Source: Aquimarina muelleri DSM 19832
GTDB taxonomy: Bacteria > Bacteroidota > Bacteroidia > Flavobacteriales > Flavobacteriaceae
NCBI RefSeq assembly: GCF_000430665.1
Contig: NZ_AUML01000043.1
Location: 1 to 41,495 of the forward strand
Direction of reading: 5' to 3'
DNA length: 41,495 nt
Every line of letters begins with the position of its first letter. Within the stretch, counting starts at the first letter, position 1. Both the position numbers and the translations under genes were made by a program. The notes under the pieces were generated by a model, which had not been told where the DNA came from, made no database searches, and saw only the letters and a program-made list of their open reading frames with translations. Of this stretch, positions 24,201 through 28,817 are shown in pieces.

Positions 24201-26740
24201 TCTGAAAATCCATCTGCGGCAATATGATGAATTACAAAAATGAGTATACTCTCTTCTTTGTTGATCTCAATAACAGAACATCTAAAACTAAAATCTTCTG
24301 AAAGATTAAAAGGGTTAAAAATAACTTCTTGTATTGTTTGATCAATATCAATAGGATCATTTTGATTAAAACACCTTATTTTAAATAGTCTTTTATCTAG
24401 TAATTTCTGAAATAAACTTCCATTTTCATCAGCAAAAAGTACTGTTCTAAACACTTCATGTCTTGACACCAATTCAATCGTTGCCTTTTCCAAAATCTTC
24501 AGATCTAATACTCCCGAAATCTTAATTGTTTTGTAAACATGATATTCTTTACTACCTCCTAGTTGGTCTAGAAACCATAAACTTTCTTGTTGAAATGAAG
24601 CAGGAATCTTATTCTGATAATCTTCCCTTTTTATATGGGATAATGATAACTTTTCGACTTTATCCTCTTCTTGTAGTTCCAGTTTTTTCTCTACTGAAGA
24701 GGCACAAGCTCTTAATGTAGGAAACTCAAAAATAAGAGTAGGTGAAAAAGAACGGTTTAAATATTCTGATAGCATCCCAGATAACCTAACTCCAAGTAAA
24801 GAATTAATCCCTAGTTCGGCAAATGATTTATCTAATGATACCTGATTTAAGGAAAGTTCTAATTGTTTGGCTATTGCTTTTCTAAACCATTTTTCAATAG
24901 GAGTGTCCGCTAATGAAACAACTTTTTCTTCTGTAGCTTTATTGCTTTTCTGAACACTATTTACTTCATTCGAATCCCATCGTTCTAATACTCCATCTAC
25001 TATGTTTTCTTTATAAAATGATGCCGTAGCAACACGCTGAATTTTACCACTTGATGTTTTTGGAATACGCCCAGGGCTAACTAGCACAATCCCATAAACA
25101 GGGAGATTATGCGTTTCATAAACGGCATCACAAATATTTTTTACTATACTCGGGAAATCATACTTTTTAATACTGGTTCGTTTAATTTCTTGTACGATTA
25201 CCAGTTGCTGACTTCCTTTGTGTAATATACTCAAGGCTACCCCTGCATTATTTTGCAAATCCGAACTCGAGTATTGCACACTTCTCTCTATATCCTGTGG
25301 AAAATGATTTACTCCATTAATGACCATCATTTCTTTTAATCTTCCCGAGATATATAAATCATCATTATGTATAAATCCCATATCACCAGTTCTCAAATAT
25401 GGTCCTTCTACATCTTTTCCTTCTTTTGTATCTATCTCAATATATGCCTGAAATATCTCTTTAGAAATAGCTTCCTTTTTCCAATATCCTTTTGCAACAC
25501 TGGCTCCACTAACCCAAACTTCTCCTATTTTATTTTTATCACAAAGTTTTTTGGTATGAGGGTCTACAATTTTTACTATTAACCCTTCTATTACAGGGCC
25601 ATTACCCATTATGCGATGTACTTCGTTATTTTCAATAGGTTTCTCTACAATTTTTACCTCTTTATCATTAAATGCCTTTTTATCTAATCCCAGAATTATA
25701 GGAGCTGAATTAAATGAACAACCACTCACAGTTAAAGTTGCTTCAGCCAAACCATACCCTGGAAACAACGCTTCTTTTTTAAGTCCATAAGCACTATAAC
25801 GTGCAATAAAGTTCTCAAATGTTTCAGGTCGAATTGGTTCTGAACCATTAATTGCAACTCTCCAACTACTTAAATCTATTCCTTCTAGATCCTCTTTCCG
25901 AATTTGATTTACACATAAATCATACGCAAAGTTAGGACCACAACTAATTGTCCCTTTATAATTAGAAAATGCTTGTAACCATCTAATTGGTTTTTGTACA
26001 AATGCCGTTGGAGGCATCATAACAAGCTCAAAACCGACATAAAATGCTTGTATGATATTACCTATCAATCCCATATCATGGTATATAGGCAACCACGATA
26101 TACCTACAGAATCAGGTGTATTCTGAAAACATTTTTTAAACAATTTACTATTATCAATCACATTCGAGTGGTCTACAATAACTCCTTTAGGATTTCCTGT
26201 AGATCCCGAAGTGTATTGCAAAAAAGCAACTGTTTCTGGAACTATATTCGGAAAATCTTTTGAGATTTTCTGATCCAACTTATCTGTTTCTAACCATTCT
26301 ATTTCAGAAAAAACCTCATCACTAAACCATTTCTTACTTTTTGCATGAATGGCTTCTTGAGTCAAAACTAACATTGCATTACAGTCTTCTACTATTTTTT
26401 CAAGCCTACCTATTCGTCTTTTTCCTTGTGGTGGAAATGCTGGAACAGCAATAACCCCAGCCAATAGACATCCAAAAAACGCGTCCATAAAATCCAATCC
26501 TGAAGGGTACAATAGCAGAACTCGATCCCCAGGGTTTACATATTCTAAAATATGAGATGCAACGGTTGTTGCTCTGTCATATAGTTCTAAATAAGTACGA
26601 GAATCTGTTTGCTCTTCTCCGTTTTCAAGAAATCTGTAAAGGGTTTTATCTGGAGTATGTATCACATGATGTGTTAATACTTTTACTAATGTTTCTTCTT
26701 CAAATATCTCTTTTGAAGAGGATAGGTTTGTTTGTAACAT
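6209..26740 (-). CDS. FAAL-initiated lipopeptide NRPS, five modules (6843 aa)
   Basis: This giant synthetase starts a lipopeptide. A fatty acyl-AMP ligase activates a free fatty acid and loads it on an ACP, and five modules then add amino acids. Approximate residues: FAAL 1-575, ACP 605-690 (GINSLLG), C1 715-1150, A1 1165-1640, PCP1 1650-1730, E1 1740-2190, C2 2215-2650, A2 2670-3150, PCP2 3155-3230, C3 3250-3690, A3 3700-4195, PCP3 4200-4280, C4 4295-4730, A4 4745-5215, PCP4 5225-5305, C5 5320-5755, A5 5770-6255, PCP5 6265-6345, E2 6355-6805, acidic tail to 6843. PCPs before E domains have LGGDSI and the others LGGHSL, as is usual. All five C domains keep the HHxxxDG motif (in C2 it reads NHHILLDG). 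Predicted product on the last carrier: acyl-D-Val-Phe-Thr-Tyr-D-X. It is colinear with, and 12 bases upstream of, the second NRPS gene. The acyl chain length cannot be read from sequence. Confidence 0.98.
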   Translation of the reverse strand: MLQTNLSSSKEIFEEETLVKVLTHHVIHTPDKTLYRFLENGEEQTDSRTYLELYDRATTVASHILEYVNPGDRVLLLYPSGLDFMDAFFGCLLAGVIAVPAFPPQGKRRIGRLEKIVEDCNAMLVLTQEAIHAKSKKWFSDEVFSEIEWLETDKLDQKISKDFPNIVPETVAFLQYTSGSTGNPKGVIVDHSNVIDNSKLFKKCFQNTPDSVGISWLPIYHDMGLIGNIIQAFYVGFELVMMPPTAFVQKPIRWLQAFSNYKGTISCGPNFAYDLCVNQIRKEDLEGIDLSSWRVAINGSEPIRPETFENFIARYSAYGLKKEALFPGYGLAEATLTVSGCSFNSAPIILGLDKKAFNDKEVKIVEKPIENNEVHRIMGNGPVIEGLIVKIVDPHTKKLCDKNKIGEVWVSGASVAKGYWKKEAISKEIFQAYIEIDTKEGKDVEGPYLRTGDMGFIHNDDLYISGRLKEMMVINGVNHFPQDIERSVQYSSSDLQNNAGVALSILHKGSQQLVIVQEIKRTSIKKYDFPSIVKNICDAVYETHNLPVYGIVLVSPGRIPKTSSGKIQRVATASFYKENIVDGVLERWDSNEVNSVQKSNKATEEKVVSLADTPIEKWFRKAIAKQLELSLNQVSLDKSFAELGINSLLGVRLSGMLSEYLNRSFSPTLIFEFPTLRACASSVEKKLELQEEDKVEKLSLSHIKREDYQNKIPASFQQESLWFLDQLGGSKEYHVYKTIKISGVLDLKILEKATIELVSRHEVFRTVLFADENGSLFQKLLDKRLFKIRCFNQNDPIDIDQTIQEVIFNPFNLSEDFSFRCSVIEINKEESILIFVIHHIAADGFSEAILLNEFSTLYEVYSKGKQPELLPLPIQYSEYAIWQRNYLKGKFLSTALDYWEEKLTGVLPLNLPYDFSSPYPVEKKGKTLIFTLDATLKTSLKELAKEEGVTLFMTLLSVFKILLFRYCGQSDICVGTPIANRHQHELERLIGYFVNTLAMRDELDGKATFKEILHQVKQTSLDAYKNQSAPFEEVVKRVTTRREIGVSPIYQVIFALQQSFDLEELNLGGLYCAPYEVENTTCKYDITCIIDEKSENLSMILEYDTHRFSEETMHRMALHYQNLLHSIVENRNHSITALSMLSGTETQQILKGFNDTVVSYPKEKTVISLFLEQVMITPDTIAVIGDEYSLTYKKLDEESNQLANYLSNSCDVVYEDLIGISLERTEWLIISMLAILKTGAVYVPIDPNYPAARKDYIEKDSNCALTINTDVIENFKRIKETYSVVFSAPIYSSESLAYVLYTSGSTGNPKGVMIAHKSIVRLSKSCDYVDLNTATVWLSTGSISFDATTIEFWGTLLNGGKLIITDTYKLLNTAHLKTTIEKNSVNTLWMTASWFHQVAEEDSTVFENISNLLVGGDKVLFKYTDKISRAYPNILIINGYGPTENTTFSTTYTITDIKEKDIPIGKPINNSQAYVFDETLTSLQPIGVIGELCVGGDGLAKGYLNKEELTREKFIPNPFVKGARMYRTGDLVRWLPDGNLEFVGRKDDQVKIRGYRVELGEIENVLSSVPGITNCCVLAKQDITTNKRLVGYIVKEDVFLEKEDIERQLALELADYMIPKLWVVLDDMPLTKNGKTDRNALPDPDMSQLSVKAYVAPKNETQKQLVRIWKELLSVVQIGIQDNFFELGGDSIITIQVVSRMKRLGYQLQPRDVFEYQTIQELSEKITLENDKILGEQGVLEGVCDLLPIQKWYFEDIYVAKEHFNQSLLLTIEKSVKESHLLTAVQALIQRHDALRFQYKKENNNWRQQYRELQEKIAVVDFQFAVSEEELSELIKDCYDIYQKKLSDIEEGVFKVVLIKTPTDEEKNRILFIAHHLVVDGVSWRILMEDLDVLLNALYQEENIDLGVKGSSYRQWVAVMKQYANSDLLLAQLPYWQKVISNFIPLNANSTSTISQQKNVTTYHSTLSVKHTTSLLKEVHNCYGTEVEDILLSCLGLTISKWAKRDNVVIGLEGHGREDISRTIDTTNTVGWFTSLYPVSLSVSPEISLGNLIKSVKEQLRNIPDKGLGYGALRYLNDSKSVRNNLAGKHWDIVFNYLGQLDNIFKTNKRFGQAGDTIGEAEVGRNTPFHNSLVINSSVTAGNLVISWDYSTLEFDQKNIEELATVYQQTLELVIEHCCKHKDKEMTPSDFGLQKELTYTEFDAFAKTIKDKKIVPESIYKLSPLQEGMLFHGLYDTDAGSYIVQLGLYFKEKVQVDILQSSWNYLAKNHSILRTGFFHKELSTPVQLVKDEVQIPITELDVSSYTDEEQEIMIASFLKKDRELGFEFDTFPLVRITLIKTASVSQRMIFTNHHILLDGWSMSVLIQEFIETYATLLKGDILPDIKEDLYEDYIQYITKKNTNIEETFWKEYIKKLTAPTILPFYKGGVSGNKANGSFEESILPIDTVLTKKILRYAKSNHVTANTIFQGVWAMLLSRYTSEKEVAYGVTVSGRPTDLEASEKRVGLYINTIPLCTSLNADDKILEWLIALQLNHTSCREYQYTSLAKIQSLSEIKGDLFDTVFVFENYPISEALTKAEHLLEIDAIQVKEQTNYPLAIAVTLQKEEFTLKFIHNTSILEESIVKQIQGHFIEALTQFVELPVSSTFQQISIVTSKEKKLLLEVYNDTFLEENEKENIVSLFKKQVEEKPDAIAVVNEGRVLTYKELDEQSNQLANYLITECGVEEESFVGVKIERSEWLIISLLAILKSGGTYIPIDPNYPEDRIQYVENDSQCKIIIEDTLLFDFINKKEKYSKTFENINIHHQMLAYIIYTSGSTGQPKGVMISHSGIVNTIMSQVRKLTEDTKRHCLQFANQSFDASIWEILIALFSGSSLYIIGELVKKDTRLFIEFIQENAITWATLPPAYLKLLNIEELESIDTLITAGEEAPILKAKEFAKIGNYSNAYGPTETSICATVFNGEIFDNVPIGKPITNTKVYILSEDLHLQPQGVIGELCVAGVGVAKGYLNRETLTKEKFITDPFSSGWSMYRTGDLARWLPDGNIEFVGRKDDQVKIRGHRIELGEIEYALTKISTVSSCCVIAKSDEQGTKYLVGYLVTEDTFDKKKIQEKLKHTLPDYMVPRLWVTLDTMPLTSNGKVDKAKLPDELAVGESLLKYAPPRNKVEEQLAQIWEQLLNVKKIGIHDDFFDLGGHSLLATRLVSIIRQEIQVEITIRDVFAYTVLSELALFISTNSLKELMPPIIPIRYQDHIPLSFSQERLWFLDQMKGSVAYHMPLVLRFEGTVDKKVLETSFREIVSRHQILRTVIETEEGIGYQKVISEKEWSMEHLALEAHELDKELENFIARPFDLQEDYMLRICLYEEGQDSWVLAGVFHHIASDGWSNTVFIREFITIYESYSKGKSLSLAPLSLQYADYAVWERTYIRGEVLEKQLAYWEQQLNSVAPLSLPYDYVRPSEQSTKGASMRFSLDSKITNDLKEICKEEGVTLFMLLLSVFKILLYRYSHQDDICVGTPIANRIQKESEDLIGFFANTLALRTDFSQDLTFREVLQQVKETTLAAYNHQQIPFEKVVERVINHRDTSMTPLFQVLFVLQNVSDQKELKTNDFEISSYDYDSTTSKFDITLMAMEGDAGIFLGVEYCVDLFKEETIQRMLLHYNELLHRIVDDIDQKVSVASLLTRSEEYQLLNVFNNTSVSYPKDKNLVDLISDQVLLAPDAIAVTFDKEHVSYKELDYRSNQLAHYLIKKGVSNNDLVGICIERSVEMIIGILGILKSGGAYVPIDPEYPEDRIAYIIEDASLQRMVTTVFASSKIKNKVPDLILLDKDKEDIEKEMPTSVKRKIKITDTAYVIYTSGSTGKPKGVLISHQNVVRLFKNDAALFDFDQNDVWTLFHSFCFDFSVWEIFGALLFGGRLVVVPKTITKDTIAYSELLKKEQVTILNQTPKSFYVLQEEVLQEVSDVVLRYVIFGGEALNPLQLQQWKRDLPNCKLVNMYGITETTVHVTYKEITAADVLKTTSTIGSAIPTLSCYILDDALQLVPVGVIGEICVSGAGLSKGYLNRTTLTSEKFVLNPFEPGERLYRSGDIGRWLADGTIEYIGRKDDQVKIRGYRIELGEIESVLSEIEAINSCCVLAKTDSEGTAFLLGYVVVNENFEKEKIKENLRERLPEYMIPELWVFLDEMPLTSNGKIDKKNLPTPDSAIRSSKKYVAANNYTQKQLVTIWEEILAIEKIGIYDNFFELGGHSLLATRLVSLIRKRMKTELAIRDIFSKPTILELGEHLIHSSTSIVPVIKPRNNKERLPLSFSQERLWFIDQLEGSINYHMPVSLYLEGVLDIVALEASLKIIVSRHEILRTVINEENGIGYQVVRSPEDWSLKKVIVKDCELLEDQISEFIATPFDLSKDYMFRMCLFQLEAESFELVGVFHHISSDGWSNSILVNELKTIYKALKLNQEIELKPLAIQYGDYAIWQRTYIDGTVLEQQLQYWENQLSGIAPLMLPFDYLRPSIQSKQGANFSFMLDEELSTALNDFAKEEGVTLFMVLLSVFKVLLYRYSGQEDICVGTPIANRTQEETENLIGFFVNTLALRSDLGNNPSFSMLLEKVKATTIEAYEYQQTPFEKVVDRVIESRDMSMSPLFQVLFVLQNTPEMGEIQLEGVGVHMNELEINSSNYDLTLLVEEKGSRIALDITYCSDLFTEQTIKKIAGHYKKLVSECITKPEVGIANTSMLSELEKEHLLITSNDTQTVGTSHETLVSLFAKQLAKTPNEIAVVFGEQEWTYFELDSISNKIANHLISEYGITTADFVGVKLERSNWLIGVLLAIQKIGAVYIPIDPGYPKERIDYIEKDSNCRVVIDPEFLKKYDQISDHLDTSIPKSVVKKDMLSYVIYTSGSTGKPKGVMIEHQGIVNTIVSQITAFNILEKEACLQFANQSFDASISEIFVSLLSGAKLVIIEDIYKSDKDYFVSFIKKHAISWATIPPAFLEIIAVDDLKNIKTLVTAGEQAPLAQVKEFSKYGKYCNAYGPTETSICATIFEGTINTNVPIGKPIHNTKVYVLSDTLELQPQGVIGELCIAGKGLARGYLNQETLTANVFVENPFIKGERMYRTGDLVRMQEDGNIEFIGRKDDQVKIRGYRIELGEIVHVITSETYIDSCSVVVKKDKKGNSYLVSYVVTNKTFEVDEIKEQLASKLPEYMIPQFWVFLDEMPITSNGKIDKKALPDFNHDRHITSSYTAARNETEEQLVAIWQELLEREKIGVTDDFFELGGHSLLATRMVSAIRKEMAKEVAIRDVFIYPTIARLSFYISTQTQQEQLPRIIPQQREGQLPLSFSQERLWFIDQLEGTLDYNMPVVLKLTGVLDVQVLEAALKEIVRRHEVLRTVIKTEDGKGYQEVKAFETWRLDTIETLVLENQEQLIHEFVAKPFDLSQDFMLRMRLYEVHENEHILAGVFHHIATDGWSNSILIKELITLYDSYKNGKINPLTPLSIQYADYAIWQRNYIEGTVLEKQLSYWNQKLRGVSSLILPLDFPRPTIQSTKGKSFTFSLDKELSNSLDIICKEEEVTLFMLLLSAFKILLYKYSGQKDICVGSPIANRTREESEALIGFFVNTLALRSDLSGNPSFKDILQQVKENTLEAYEHQQAPFEKVVDSVVEVRDRSISPLFQVMFVLQNTPQQEIDLDGLTITNIPYEVDNSKYDITLAAIEDESGILLNMTYCTDLFREDTIRQMAEHYKMLLCNLVEDTKKRIGSITMITASEKHQLLTLFNDTKLDYPDQTTVLDLFYQQVENTPDKIAVVFENTNLTYQELDTKTNQLARHLQKQGVKENSLVGICIGRSLEMIVGILGILKAKGTYVPIDPDYPEDRITYILQDAKIYFVVSSSIHIELWKDKENIGLTLLDTDWNEIAEESSDRISQLLLPECLAYIIYTSGSTGNPKGVMVTHANLTGLVFSKIAYYGTVEGMILLPSFVFDPSVSVIFGTLLTGGRLIIPSKEAIHDASQMKILLQQNVDLLLCVSSYYNFLLSEGLLNNTQLRGVIVGGEQLNKKVVERHYESYRSITMYNEYGPTECTVWASVSEVQENEVIDIGRPVSNTQIYILDQEQQLVPRGVVGELCISGVGLSNGYLNREELTKEKFVPNPFVTGKQMYRTGDLARWLPDGKIAFIGRTDDQVKIRGYRIELGEIETALLKVVDIENCCVVVKEDDQGAKQLVAYIVVEEEFDIKAVKQELKLSLPEYMIPVLWIPLETMPLTSNGKIDKKALPDLDMSLSLKESYVAPRNELEKQTSIVWQELLGVEEIGIHDNFFELGGDSIITIQVVSRMNRLGYTMQPRDLFEYQTISGLANYIALGTGEIIGEQGFLKGESDLLPIQQWYFDEIYSEGVHFNQAVLLSISKDINEISLRKTVEVLTTHHDALRFVYQQKDQQWTQTYGNEVCVVEVVDWSTVAVVEEEFCETSITVICDNYQKRLSSHKGQMFTVVLIKTPSNIHDDRLFLLANHLVIDGVSWRILLDDFGRVLKEIETTQEIDVDLGKKGSSYREWVQVLKEYANKNSVLAQQSYWSSMSMDYTPIPTDIRGEASNRNEVSNYKTTLDVANTTALLKEIHQSYGTEIEDILISCLVMTVHDWSGKSKVIIGLEGHGREDISDEVDISNTIGWFTNVYPVALIDESKGILGNLIKSIKEQLRKIPDKGLGYGALLNLHPSKEVRKRISRIQWDILFNYLGQLDNLTTNESWFDIAPESCGTPIGDSIPFTNKLEINSSVTGGQLQLEWSYSEKEYKPETIKKLANQYLSNIKTIIEHCKNQENRDFTPSDYGLEKEIEITELDAFFDEETASDSEEVFKI
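6300..10775 (-). other. NRPS module 5 (C-A-PCP-E, substrate unassigned, D-configured)
   Basis: The C domain has HHIATDG. The A-domain stretches FDPSVSVIF, LLLCVSS, GVIVGGE and NEYGPTECTVW give the code DPSLIGEVWK, which I cannot match to a residue I know. PCP5 has LGGDSI. The E domain keeps EGHGRED, but its first active-site motif reads NHLVIDG, with Asn in place of the first His and the second (catalytic) His kept. The epimerised residue would be passed in trans to the next subunit. Confidence 0.8.
10820..13850 (-). other. NRPS module 4 (C-A-PCP, predicted Tyr)
   Basis: The C domain has HHISSDG. The A-domain stretches FDASISEIF, WATIPPA, TLVTAGE and NAYGPTETSIC give DASTVAAICK, one residue from the known tyrosine code DASTVAAVCK. 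Phe cannot be excluded. PCP4 has LGGHSLL. Confidence 0.78.
13890..17000 (-). other. NRPS module 3 (C-A-PCP, predicted Thr)
   Basis: The C domain has HHIASDG. The A-domain stretches FDFSVWEIF, ILNQTPK, YVIFGGE and NMYGITETTVH give DFWNIGMVHK, the standard threonine code. The A5 motif is YGITE instead of YGPTE, which is normal for Thr-type domains. PCP3 has LGGHSLL. Confidence 0.9.
17050..20095 (-). other. NRPS module 2 (C-A-PCP, predicted Phe)
   Basis: The C domain opens YKLSPLQEGMLFHG (motif NHHILLDG) directly after an E domain, consistent with a DCL type. Pocket stretches FDASIWEI, WATLPPA, TLITAGE and NAYGPTETSIC give DAWTIAAICK, identical to the GrsA phenylalanine code. PCP2 has LGGHSLL. 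Confidence 0.9.
20160..24620 (-). other. NRPS module 1 (C-A-PCP-E, predicted D-Val)
   Basis: The starter-position C domain (HHIAADG) is followed by an A domain whose pocket stretches are FDATTIEF, TLWMTAS, NLLVGGD and NGYGPTENTTF. The by-eye code is DAIWLGGTFK, one or two conservative changes from the known valine code DAFWIGGTFK. PCP1 carries LGGDSI. The E domain has HHLVVDG, EGHGRED and a TVGWFTSLYP stretch, so the residue should be epimerised to D. Val is the best reading; Ile or a similar branched residue is possible. Confidence 0.8.
24665..26740 (-). other. Loading module: fatty acyl-AMP ligase plus ACP
   Basis: The N-terminal adenylating domain has the core YTSGSTGNPKG and the FAAL-typical stretch WLPIYHDMGLIGN, followed by GYGLAEAT. 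This sets it apart from amino-acid A domains and indicates an acyl-AMP ligase that passes the acyl group to the adjacent ACP (LGINSLLG, serine near residue 646). Established lipopeptide systems with FAAL-ACP-C starts N-acylate the first amino acid. Confidence 0.92.
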
Positions 26741-26776
26741 TGTGATTAGGTCTTTTTAGTTGTTTAAAGCCAAAAA

Positions 26777-26808
26777 ATCTATAAAGACCAGAAGTGATCT
26801 TTATAGAT
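26777..26808. promoter_or_regulatory. Perfect 11-bp inverted repeat upstream of NRPS start
   Basis: Arms ATCTATAAAGA (26777-26787) and TCTTTATAGAT (26798-26808) are separated by 10 bases. The near edge is 36 bases upstream of the NRPS ATG at 26740. It could form an mRNA leader hairpin or be an operator; it lacks a U-run in the NRPS direction. Confidence 0.5.
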
Positions 26809-26833
26809 ACTGTTATATTTACAAGTAGTTATT

Positions 26834-26849
26834 ATCTATCGTGATAGAT
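26834..26849. promoter_or_regulatory. 16-bp palindrome, possible operator
   Basis: ATCTATC-GT-GATAGAT, with 7-bp perfect arms and a two-base centre, lies about 95 bases upstream of the NRPS ATG. It shares the ATCTAT core with the inverted repeat at 26777. This makes a regulator-binding site possible, but nothing identifies the regulator. Confidence 0.4.
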
Positions 26850-26877
26850 CGGAATATTATTATACTCCATACACAAG

Positions 26878-26912
26878 AGAAGAATGTTTTAAAAAAACAT
26901 TCTTCTTTTTTT
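26878..26912 (+). terminator. Terminator-like hairpin, plus orientation
   Basis: Perfect 13-bp arms AGAAGAATGTTTT (26878-26890) and AAAACATTCTTCT (26894-26906) enclose a three-base loop, followed by a run of T to 26912 on the plus strand. The shape is a good intrinsic terminator for plus-strand transcripts, yet no plus-strand gene precedes it. On the minus strand no U-run follows the stem. It may stop antisense transcripts over the NRPS leader. Confidence 0.6.
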
Positions 26913-27574
26913 AATTTTAATAAATTCTGGAAAAAGCCACCTCTGTATCTTTATACTGTATAGACTCTATTCGAAGGAATATTATAGTATTGTATAAGTG
27001 TGTTTACTATTTTTAGTTTTCTTAATTTTTTAGTTAGATAAAGCCATGATTTATAGGCTATAATAGAATAAGAAATTCTTGGTTTACTTTTATTTTTTTT
27101 GCTACCTGAATGCGTAGAAATACTTCATTTCTTTTTCATAGATTTATATAAAAATAATTTTTAAGAAAGGTGCTATAACTTCAAAATCTATACTTGATTA
27201 GTATATCATTTTGTTCAATTATTAGAAAGGCTTCGCCATATGACTCACAATCTATTTTTATTAGTAGATTTCTATGAATCAATTCTCTTCTTTAACTAAA
27301 ATAAGGGAAGGGGTAAGTAATTTTTTAAAACTCACATACTCTAAAGTATCTTTTAAAAAACTTTTTTAAAGGTACAACATTTGATTAGAATAATAAATTC
27401 GTTTTGCGTTTTTTTTTAAAAAAAATCTCATAAAATATTGATTTTCAGTGTTTTAATTTTAAAATATTTACGTTTAATTAAAATTGGCTTATTATAGGCC
27501 TAATAACCTATTAATGTATCGTTGATGATTTTTAGTCCTCCTATATACCGTTTTTCAAGTATAAAATTTGATGG

Positions 27575-27779
27575 TTAAGTTCTAATTGAAATATTGTTTA
27601 GAGCTAGATACTGACTATAGTTATTTTTATAATCATCGGCCATTTTTGTATTGTTTTGAGAATTGCAGGACATACCGACCAACGCTGTCTTGCCATCTGC
27701 CATTTGCTCATACTCATATCCAAAATTGCAACTTACGTTGAGGTAGGTAAAACTTAAATTACTATCGCTTATCTTTTTT
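27575..27779 (-). pseudogene. Chimeric remnant: effector fragment fused to lipoprotein signal remnant
   Basis: An open frame ending at the TAA at 27575-27577 starts with a stretch matching residues ~685-712 of the 930-aa protein (shared SCNFGYEYEQMADGK). It then switches within a few codons to MSCNSQ, the lipobox region of the 494-aa lipoprotein. There is no good start codon ahead of the effector-like part. The downstream part (~27 residues) matches nothing else here. It abuts the stop of the 344-aa immunity lipoprotein. It looks like a recombination scar and is probably not translated, unless by coupling to the upstream gene. Confidence 0.75.
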
Positions 27780-28814
27780 TCAAAAAATAACTTCTAGTTC
27801 TTTACTATCTTTGGGGATATGAAAGTAAAATTGCATTTTATTAGATTTTTTCACCTCTTTACCTTCCTGTCTTAACTCTAAATTAAGTACCGATTTTCCT
27901 TTTTTCTTAAGATCTGAAGACGTACTCTCTAAAGTAACTAAACGACCCTCATTATAAAACACCATTTCATAATCTTCTAATGGCAAAAACGTTACTCTTT
28001 TGTCTGAAAACACAAATTCAGCATTTTCATATAACTCATTTATTTCTTCTTCGCTTCTATAGTTTGCCATACATTCTAAATAGGCTTTTCTATACATCGT
28101 TTCCCAGAAAAATGCGTCATCATCTGAATTATTAACACTTTTTATAAATCTATTAAAATATGTAACTACTTGTTTTTTTAATACTACCGTATCCAATTTT
28201 CGTAAATCTTTGCTCGTTTCTAATACATTGGGTAGTTTAAAAGGAATACTAGCCTCAAATTCAAATTCTTTTTCAAAATAAGGTTTGCCTTCTAATCTTT
28301 TTTCTTTTATATACCCTATAGTATTCCCATCTTTATCTACAGCAAAATCTCCATTAGAATCTCTACCAAATTCATCTGTCGAATAATTTATTATTTTTTG
28401 TTCATTATCCCATATATCATCATCATAATAGGATTTTTTTTCAAATGAAGATAGCCTAAATGTAAAATAGGATTGTTCACTAAACAATTCACCATCAAGA
28501 GGCTTAACTACAATTTTTAATTTTTGTGTTAACTCATTGTTTAAATAGTGATTGATTAATTGATAATTTTGTGTTTCGTCACTATAAGCATATGATTTAA
28601 AAAATAACTTATTATTAATGTAAATCTCAATATTTACATCACTATAGTTAAATTCATATATATATAAAGGGGGTTCTGGCTTTGTTTTGACCTCTTCGTA
28701 TAAGTTTATAAATTTTTCCTTATAGATTATAGTATTCATACTTTCTTTATTTTGTGGTTTGCATCCTATTGTAAATAAGACAAATAATAAGATTGTTAAT
28801 ATTGCTGTCTTCAT
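27780..28814 (-). CDS. Putative immunity lipoprotein paralogue B (344 aa)
   Basis: The N-terminus is a lipoprotein signal (hydrophobic core then FTIGC, Cys 18). The protein is a clear full-length paralogue of the 343-aa lipoprotein at 31957-32988. Shared landmarks are the EKEFEFEA block, SKDLR in mid-protein, YEMVFY.EGRLV near the end, and a C-terminal QFYF.IPKDS.EL. It starts three bases after the stop of the orphan effector tip, the same arrangement as its paralogue after the full-length effector. This placement suggests that it neutralises the orphan tip variant in the periplasm or at the outer membrane. I recognise no family, so the immunity role is inferred from context. Confidence 0.9.
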   Translation of the reverse strand: MKTAILTILLFVLFTIGCKPQNKESMNTIIYKEKFINLYEEVKTKPEPPLYIYEFNYSDVNIEIYINNKLFFKSYAYSDETQNYQLINHYLNNELTQKLKIVVKPLDGELFSEQSYFTFRLSSFEKKSYYDDDIWDNEQKIINYSTDEFGRDSNGDFAVDKDGNTIGYIKEKRLEGKPYFEKEFEFEASIPFKLPNVLETSKDLRKLDTVVLKKQVVTYFNRFIKSVNNSDDDAFFWETMYRKAYLECMANYRSEEEINELYENAEFVFSDKRVTFLPLEDYEMVFYNEGRLVTLESTSSDLKKKGKSVLNLELRQEGKEVKKSNKMQFYFHIPKDSKELEVIF

Positions 28815-28817
28815 GAA

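Larger units (their letters stand above)
26741..27574. promoter_or_regulatory. Non-coding gap between T6SS island and NRPS operon
   Basis: I see no convincing gene here on either strand. The stretch is very AT-rich and should contain the NRPS promoter, reading to lower coordinates. A search on the minus strand for the Bacteroidota promoter pattern (TTG, ~19-21 bases, TAnnTTTG) found no clean match close to the NRPS start, so no promoter position is claimed. Three inverted repeats near the NRPS start are listed separately. Confidence 0.6.

Noticed and set aside
26741..27000. Bacteroidota-type promoter for the NRPS operon
   Set aside because: Only loose partial matches to TAnnTTTG were found (for example TAGATTTTTTG near 26775), without a properly spaced TTG element.
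27352..27370. Palindrome TTTAAAAAA-C-TTTTTTAAA as a terminator of the T6SS operon
   Set aside because: It is made only of A and T apart from the one-base centre, so the stem would be weak and the loop too small.
27480..27520. AGGCCT-centred inverted repeat as a terminator or operator
   Set aside because: The arms are imperfect (two-base insertion) and no U-run follows on either strand.
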